Of a stretch of 64,000 nt of DNA, positions 24,501 through 33,154 are shown piece by piece. Below the pieces are notes generated by a model that searched no databases, had not been told where the DNA came from, and worked only from the letters and a program-made list of their open reading frames with translations. The DNA is taken from assembly GCA_964017195.1 (NCBI GenBank), contig OZ024895.1:7808001-7872000 (forward strand). The letters are read 5' to 3'. Within the stretch, counting starts at the first letter, position 1. Every line of letters begins with the position of its first letter. A program made the translations under genes and the position numbers. This DNA is from Siderastrea radians. Lineage: Eukaryota > Cnidaria > Anthozoa > Scleractinia > Rhizangiidae.

Positions 24501-27500
24501 TTTTGCAAACACCGATTCAGACTTAAAATTTTTATGACAAAAAGTGCCATTACTGATGCCAATTTAGGACAATCCTTTTCGTGATGCACCTACGTATACG
24601 CGTAGATAAAAGCAAAGGTACCGATTTTTTTTCAGGCACTAATTCGTCCTGCATGCCTTTAAATGAACTAAATTGAAATGCAGGCATTTCAGCCATTATT
24701 TGCTGAAGCTTTACCTCTACACGACCCTTAACAAAGGATTTATTGCTGTAAAAATACTTAGGTAAGACAAAAGCAAGAAGAATACAAACGTCACCTATAT
24801 AAAGGTTGTCAGAGGATCACATTCGCAAATGCCAAAAAATAAGATTCAATATAAATATACTTCTAAATAAGTGTCACTTCCAGATTAAGGCCAGGTGACT
24901 TAGAATTTTGGATTTATTAACTGAGGTGTTAAATTAAATTGGCCACCGTAAAGAGATTGAAAACTGACGTTTCGAGCGTTGGCCCTTCGTTAAAGCGAAT
25001 CAAGGAATTGTGGGTTGCACTTGGTTTATATGGAGAGTGGTGGAACTACGCTATTGGTAGGAACATGGCAACGTGAAAAACAAGAATAAATTAGTTGAAT
25101 GAAAAGCGTTCGTGGATACCGTGGGGGATTAAGTGTGCCGATTTTGTTCTAGATTAATCCCCATGGTATCAACGAACGCGTTTCTTACTATGTTCTTACC
25201 AATAGCGTAGCTCCACCACTCTCCATATAAACGAAGTGCAACCCACAATTCCTTGATTCGCTGTGACGAAGGGCTAACGCTCGAAACGTCAGCTTTCAAT
25301 CTCTTTACGGTGGCCAATTTAACGTCCCCACTGACGCAGCACCACACTTTCGTTAGAAACTAACCCTCTTGCAGAGGTGACTTAGGTTTGGTATGGGGTT
25401 TTTAACCTTTTGCCTAACGGAAAGGGTCAAACAGAAAACGTAATTGGTCTATCAGTTAAGGCTTAACGTCTGAACCTGGCTCTCACCTGTCTACAACAAG
25501 GTGGTGTTGATTCCTAAGCCTCTGGTGCATCTGCTGGTACTCAATATGCAGCTCCCAGAGCCTTTTAACTCACTCTAATGAGAAACAAAACAAAACAACC
25601 ATCCCCTCCCCCCTGCAAATGGAATGGTGTCATTAGAAACAGCACGCTGTCTAGGCCTTTTCGACGTTAGCGTGTCGACGTAACGCAACATATAGCTAAG
25701 AGACATGAGAGTTGGTTGAACGACACAGTAAAATAATGATATTTTTATTACGGTACGACAACGAAAATTCTTAAGCAAATGCGAGTGAGTGAGTGGCTGT
25801 ATCGCGACCTCAATACTCACATGCATATGTTGTGGTTCAATTTTGTCCTTGGTTTAAATTTTAATTTCCTTTGTTTCAAACTCATTATCATACATTAACA
25901 TAGCCAAAAACAAAGGAAAATAAAATTTAACCTAAGGATAAAATTGAACTACAACACATACGCTAGAAATCATCAATCATCTAATACGTGAAGTGGGTTA
26001 GCCCCCGTGTTTACATGGTCTGATGCAAACACTCGTCAAAGTATGTGACAAAGCCAAAGTACTCGTGTGAAGACCAATGGGAAGAGAAAAACAAGGAAGA
26101 TATACCTCGCTAGAACGATCGGTAGGGTGTGAAAAACGGAAGATTGAGTTGGACAAGTGGTGGTTACGGCGATGATAACGTTACTCAAGAAAGTCAAGAG
26201 TCGTTTGAAACAACAAGATCTACAAGAAGAAGAAGAAGAAGTAAGCGAAACATTAGCACAGCCCTGGATTTTTTCCCTGCACATTAAAACCTGAATTTTT
26301 GTTTTTATAATTAATGTATACGGTACGTGTTAATAAAGTATAGCTAACCTTTTCACATCAATTGTGGCACGCACCTTCCAGTAGCAGGTGTCAACGTCCT
26401 GAACCTATTCACGTCTATGAAATGCACTACAACTCTGAGCTACAAATCCTATGACATTTTCAACTTGGATTAATCCAAGTTGAAAATTTCAAATTACACA
26501 ACTCACACTTTTGCATAGAAAATGCGCGTTGCAATTTTGACGATATTTGCAACTAGGATTTGTAAATAAAAATCCAAGTTGCATATTGGACGATATTTGC
26601 ATATCAGATTTTTGCACTAAAAATCCGAGTTGCAATTTTGCCGGTATTTGCAACTCGGATTTTTTGCAATAAAAATTCGAGTTGTAAAATTGACGATATT
26701 TGCAAATCGGATTTCTGCATTGAAAATCCGTGTTGCAAGTTTTAAATTAACACCACTCCGATTTTTGCACTGGAAATCAGAGTTGCAATTTTGACGATAT
26801 TTGCAACTCGAATTCTTGCAATGAAAATTCGAGTTGTAAATTAGATATTTACGAATCAGATTTCTGCAGTTCACTGAAATCCAAGTTGCAAATTCATTTT
26901 TATCAATTGAAAGAAAATGTATCAGTGCTAGGGTATTGCTGATTTAAAAAGTAAAGCTCTTTTTAAATCATTTACTTTCAACAAGTGCCCATGTAATTAA
27001 CACGTGGCAACAGAATTTGGCCCCCCTCCCCCACTCGGTCTGGATAGGATTAACTTATGAATTACGTGCTGATTAAAACACTTACTACTAACAACGATGA
27101 GTACATCACTGGTAACAGGACGCCCAATGCCATTGTCAGCAGTGCATCTGTAGTACCCTTCATCCTGTTCTTTGGTGGTCAACGGAAAGGTGATGACACT
27201 TTTATCAGAAACTCTTGTCCAGGTGATACGTGGTTCTGGATTACCATCAGCTATACAGTTCAAAGTCACTTCGTCCCCTTCATTCACTATCTGGTCGTTA
27301 GAAATGTGTGTAATTTCTGGGGCATCTAAGGAAATAGAGAAATTACAGGGATAGAAATTCACTACCAGTTGTCAAGTGAGGAAGGCAATTAATACTCATA
27401 TAACCGTCGAGTGTAAAACAACGACTGAACTTTCCATCAAGCTTTGAGTTAGAAGCAACATGGGATTGCCGTGGAGGTTTTAAGTAATTCACAAAAAAAT

Positions 27501-30500
27501 TTACTCGGTGTTCACCTAAGAACCGCAAACTTTTTAAGCGAGCTTCTCCTCGTGGTTTATTGTTCAGTCCCTTTAATCGTTTTATCAGCTTGTCTTAACA
27601 GTTCATTCGTCTGGCGTTCTAGTTCATTCAAGTTCATTCGTCTGCGTTTCAAGTATTCACCTAAGTACACAACGAAGTGTAGAAAGCCGATGTGGAGCAA
27701 AGTGAACCACAAATAAGTGGAGCCTCAGCCTTGTACCCAGGCACTCTCCTCCTGTTCACTCGGCTTGGCGCGAAACGTCCTGACGTCACCGAATGAGTCA
27801 CCCGGAGAACTTGCGGTATGCCATTCAGTGACGTCACGAAATTTCCCCCAAGTCGAGTGAGCGAGAAGAGAAAGCCTGGGTACTAGTCTGGTGATGCCAG
27901 ACACTAAAAAAAAAAAACCGACTATGAAACCAAACGTATGGTGTGCAATAACCAGTACAGCAAAGCTTATGTTTTGGTGAGATGTGTTTTGTTTCTGTAT
28001 CGGATTAAGATATCAAAGCCTAGCTACAGAACCGCAAAAGGTGTGCAAGACTACAACACAACAAATTTTAACCTCGTCCTCTCAATGTTATTGAGACGAA
28101 ACTGTACATATATGCAAATGTCAAATATAAGAAAGTATCAATGTCTTCTCTAAGAACGCAATTCATTGGCTGTAACCTGAACGCATAATTCAATTGGAAA
28201 GATTAAAGCTCTATTCACTTGAAAAACTGAAAACACTGAAATACCACCACTTTAATCAGTAAATGAACTTACACTGCACGTCAATGACTACAGTTTCTGC
28301 AGCACTGCCACCGTCATTGCGGGCTTCACATCTGTATTCTCCAGTTTCACGCCTGTTAATATTTGTGAACACCAATTTACTTCCAATGAGGCGCTGGCCA
28401 TCTTTGACCTTGACCCAAGACACAGTTGGTGGAGGGATCCCAGATACATTACAGAACAGTGTCACATTCCCGCCCTCGGCTATTTCCTCATTTTGTATTG
28501 GTTGGATGGATGAAGGCACTACAGGCACTACAAGTAGACAAAAGCAGCAAAGACAAGTTTGTTTTTACTGGTGACGCATGTGAGTAGCTTGAGAAAACAG
28601 CTGACGTCTCACGAGGTCGCCACTTGAGCCCTCGCAAAACGACGTCTGAGTAACGAGCGCAGAAATTCCATACTGATGACGTTTCTCTACCCATATCTTG
28701 GTAGTGCTTCTGATTAGTTGAAAGGAGCTTGGTAGTGCTTCTGATTGGTTGAAAGAAAATTCCAACCAATCATAAGCACTACCAAAATCTGGGTAGACAC
28801 GTCATCAGTATGGAATTTCTGCGCTCGTTACACAGACGTCGTTTTGCGAGGGCTCAAGTGGCGACCTCGTGAAACGTCGGCTGTTTTCTCAGGCTGGCAT
28901 GTGAATTGAGCAAAATTTTCCTTTCTGCGTGGGATCACACAACGTAACAAATGTATTTCCAATTTGTAAATTAACAATTTGGCCAAATAGTCCAACTCTT
29001 CACAATTAGTCCGTCAGCCCGTGTTGGATATGTCGTGGTAGATAACCAACGACGTGCGTAGCGTCAAATTGATAACCTCATCATATCCGACAAGCGCGAG
29101 CGGTTATAGTTGCTGAGTCAGGCCCCATTTATATGGGCTCTTGTACCCGAGACAACCCTCCCTCCAGTTACCCTGGGCGAGCTAACTGTTCACCTAGTTC
29201 TTTACATGGGGATACCAACTCGTCTCAGCGAGGCTGGACAACTCGGGGGGGGGGGGGGGGGGTTGTCTCACCTCGGCAGGTCCGGTAACCCTGGCAGACT
29301 GGAGAAATTTTTCTCATGTGAAACACTCTGGCTCACCTTCCGGGACTATTTTTGTTGTCGCGTGTCATGTAACGTCTGGGTTAAACGCTCAGTAGAGCTG
29401 TTTCTGAGAGAGAGTTGTCTCGGGTACCCAAGCCATATAAATGGGACCTCAGTAATTACAGCCTGAAACTCCAAAAAACCCGACCATAATGACGTAACTC
29501 AATGGCTGTGACCTGAACTCATACTTAAATCTGAAAGATTGAAGCTCTTTTCACTTGAAAAACAGAAACACCACCACGTATACGTAGTTTCTTTATTCAG
29601 TAAAATAACTTACATTGCACATCAATGATCGCAGTTTCTGAGGCATTGCCACATTCATTGCTTGCTTCACATCTGTATTCTCCAGCTTCACTCCTGTTTA
29701 TATTTGTGAACATTAATTTACTTCCGATGAGGCGCTGGCCATCCTTGACCTTGACCCAAGACACAGTTGGTGGAGGGGTCCCAGATGCCATACAGTGCAG
29801 AGTCACATTGCCACCTTCAGTTATTATCTTATTTTGTATTGGTTGGATGGATGAGGGCGCTGCAAGTAGATAACAGCAGTAAAGAATTGAAAACAAATAC
29901 CAAATTGCTTTTACTGGTTGTGTAATGCATGTGAGACTGAGCGAAATTTTCGTTTCTACATGGGATCACACAACGTAGCAAATGAATTTACAATTTGTAA
30001 ATAAAAATGTTAAGGAAAAAACTAACAATTTAGCCAAATAGGCCAGCTTTCAACACTAAGTCCACCAGCGCGTGTTGGATATTGCGCGAATGGTCTCTGG
30101 TACCCGAGTCAATCCTCCTCCCGCCACCCCCACCCCCCAACCTTCCCGAGTTATTAACGTATCCTTCGAAGGCTAACTTTTCACCTATTTCTTTGAGAGG
30201 TACAACGAACTATTTATATGAGGATACCAACTGTCTCGGTGAGGCAGGATAATTTGGTGCGGGGGAAGGGGCGGGATGAGGAAGGGAGGGAGTTGTCTCA
30301 CCTCGGCAGATAAGGTAACTCTGGTAGTCAGGAACACTTGCTTTTCATATGAAACACTTTGACCCGCTTACCCGGACGAAATTTACATGCTGCATGTCAT
30401 GTAACGTCTGACTAATTCAGCAAAATGTATATAAGAGTGATCGAATCAACCAAAAATCTTAATCCTATTCTGCCTGGGGGAGGGGGGGGGGGGCACGTTG

Positions 30501-33059
30501 ACTTTAACGAATTATAACTTTTAAACGGCTGGACGAATAATCACCAAATCTCGTGACTTTTCCTAAAATTTTTTCAGAAAGAATTTTCCTGTGTCAATGA
30601 CGTGTCTATGATGATTGACGTTTCCATAGCAACCGTCTTCTCAGAAGTGTATTTTGACTATTTTTCTGTCTTTTTTCAGTCTTTTTTCAGGTTTCCCCCT
30701 TTGTTTGTAAGAAGAAGATAACTTTTTATTTTTGTGTGCTTGTTTTGACTAAGTATGTTTCTGGGAAAAAAAATTTTGGGTGACGTCATTGTCAGCTGTA
30801 TGACTGAGGTTTGGGATTCAAGATGGCGGCCTCAAATTCAAAATGGCGGCTTTGTGACGTTATTTTGACGTCAGGACACGTCATAATTGACACGTCATAA
30901 GCCTAATCTGTTAAGCTACAAACGTGCCAAGTTTCATCGCAAGAGCTTTAATACTTTTCAAGATCCCCCCCCCCCCCAGGCTCAGAAACTCCAAAAAAGC
31001 CCAGGCAGAATAGGGTCAACGACAAGGGCATACTGAGATCATAAATATCAAAGTAAGATTTCGGAATAATTAAGTAGAGTCAACATTGGCTCGGTTAGTA
31101 GGGCCAACTTCTTATCATACAAACGTTCCGTAAAGTTGTCTCGGGGAGTTAAATATCTCGGGTTCCCGACACCATTTAAATGAGGCCTCAGCAATTACAG
31201 CACGCTCTGTTTTAGAACAAAAAAAACGTCTCACCATTAACAGTGACAGTTGCTGTGCTCATTGCCGTTCCTAAACTGTTCTTTACCACACATTTGAAGA
31301 GAAACACTCCTGCTGTTGACAGTGGTCTACTCCACTGTATGGGACTGTTGCTACTAGTCACCAGGCTATCATTCTCAAACACCTCGTAAGTGTGTACCGC
31401 AGGATTACCAACACCTGAGCAGGTGGAGCTGAGCACGATACCAACACAGACTGTATATTCACTTTCCTCAAACTGATCAATGTACGGTTTATCTAATTAA
31501 AATTAGCAAAAACAAACACGAAAACATCAATCATTTTTAAATGGTTTGGAAAGCTCGGCTAAGTCTACATCAGCATTTCCAATATGCATATCTAGACCCA
31601 ACCCAGACAGTGAAGTTCAAACGTCAACAACATATGTACCGGACGATAGCATTTAAAAGATGGATACATGCATACGTTGAGCTGTCAGGAACTGTACAAT
31701 GTTTAAATTCATCTAGTAATATTTCATCGAAATTCAGTACTTTTTTATTCCGCACTTTGTTTAGGTTGCTTCGCGCCTTTGAAAAACTTCTGACTGACCG
31801 CGGCACAAATTTCCCTGCAAGGCAGAAAGGTCTATCTTATGAAATTTCAAGCTTCCTCACTGGCGTGCGCCAATAGGGAAGCTGGAAATCAGTTTCATAA
31901 GAGAGGCTGAGAATGTAAAATAGAGCACTTTTCAATTGAGTGTCGAAAGTAATGTTGTGTTTGCTTTGGTTTTGCTTGAGTACGCTCTCTGACTGGCCAC
32001 AAAAACTCGCGCCACTCTAATAGAACATGTAAGTATCAATGTTATGAGGCATTTAAAAATCACTTTGTAAAAGACCTATTTGTGTTCCAAGAAAATCAGT
32101 ACGCTTTTCGTCGCTGTGCTGGTTAATTCACATAAATGGGTCTGTCAGGCAAATTTGACTGCCTAGCTCCTATTATACTGCCGGTTTGACTTCAGTCTCG
32201 AAGGGAACTTGAAAATTTTTCCTACCACTTTCAGTAGTTGTTCACTCGATTTGCCTCTCCGATGTCTCCGAAAAACCTTCAGTTGTCAAACCAAAATTCA
32301 GCTAGTCCACTTCATCCCACCTTTTTGCTCGCACCCGCTCTTTCATCGTTCAACCTTTCCCCATTTGAGAGTGAATATATGAAATAATCGTGTACCTGAA
32401 CTGTGGATGAAGTAAGGAATGATAGTGACCCTTGCGGTTAAAGATATCCTTACTGCGACGTTCATCATTGTTTCTTTCGCCATTTGTCGCACGCGGAGGT
32501 GGTAATACGTGGAGGCTACATTTACTCAATAGCCTGCGCTGTGTGTGGCGATACAATTGATGACATTTTCTCCTCTGGAGCCGCAGGGGAGAAAATTGAA
32601 CGACTCAACCACGAAATCAATTGTTAGGATGTTATAGAAGCTACCTATTAATTTAAATCGCATCATGAATAATTCCTACTTACATTGCACTGTTATTTTC
32701 ACAAGGTTCTGAGCAAACCGGAGGGCTTCGTTTTCAACTGTAAGGCGATAGGTCTTGCTGTCTGTTCTGTTCACGTTTAGGAACGTGATCTTCGCATTTG
32801 TTTCATTTATTTGCGCTGTAACTCGACCACGGTAGTCAGGATAAATGAACGTGGCATTTGTGCGAACTTTATCTAAGACGTGTAAGTCCGTAGCTCGAAA
32901 TTCGACCATACGAAATGCACTTCCCCCAATGTCGTAGGTCCATTCCAAGGTGATATTTTGACCTTCCACAACATACACTGTTGCGTTGGGTGATCCTGTA
33001 ATTGTGGGTTCCTGTGACTCTAAAAAACAAAGTAGCGTAAAGCAATGATAGATACTTGA

Positions 33060-33154
<95 letters not shown>

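Noticed and set aside
26515..26885. CRISPR-like array
   Set aside because: Adjacent diverged repeats with no unique spacers, in a eukaryotic intron.
29110..29466. 118-codon ORF with poly-Gly
   Set aside because: It covers MITE family A, including its 18-G run.
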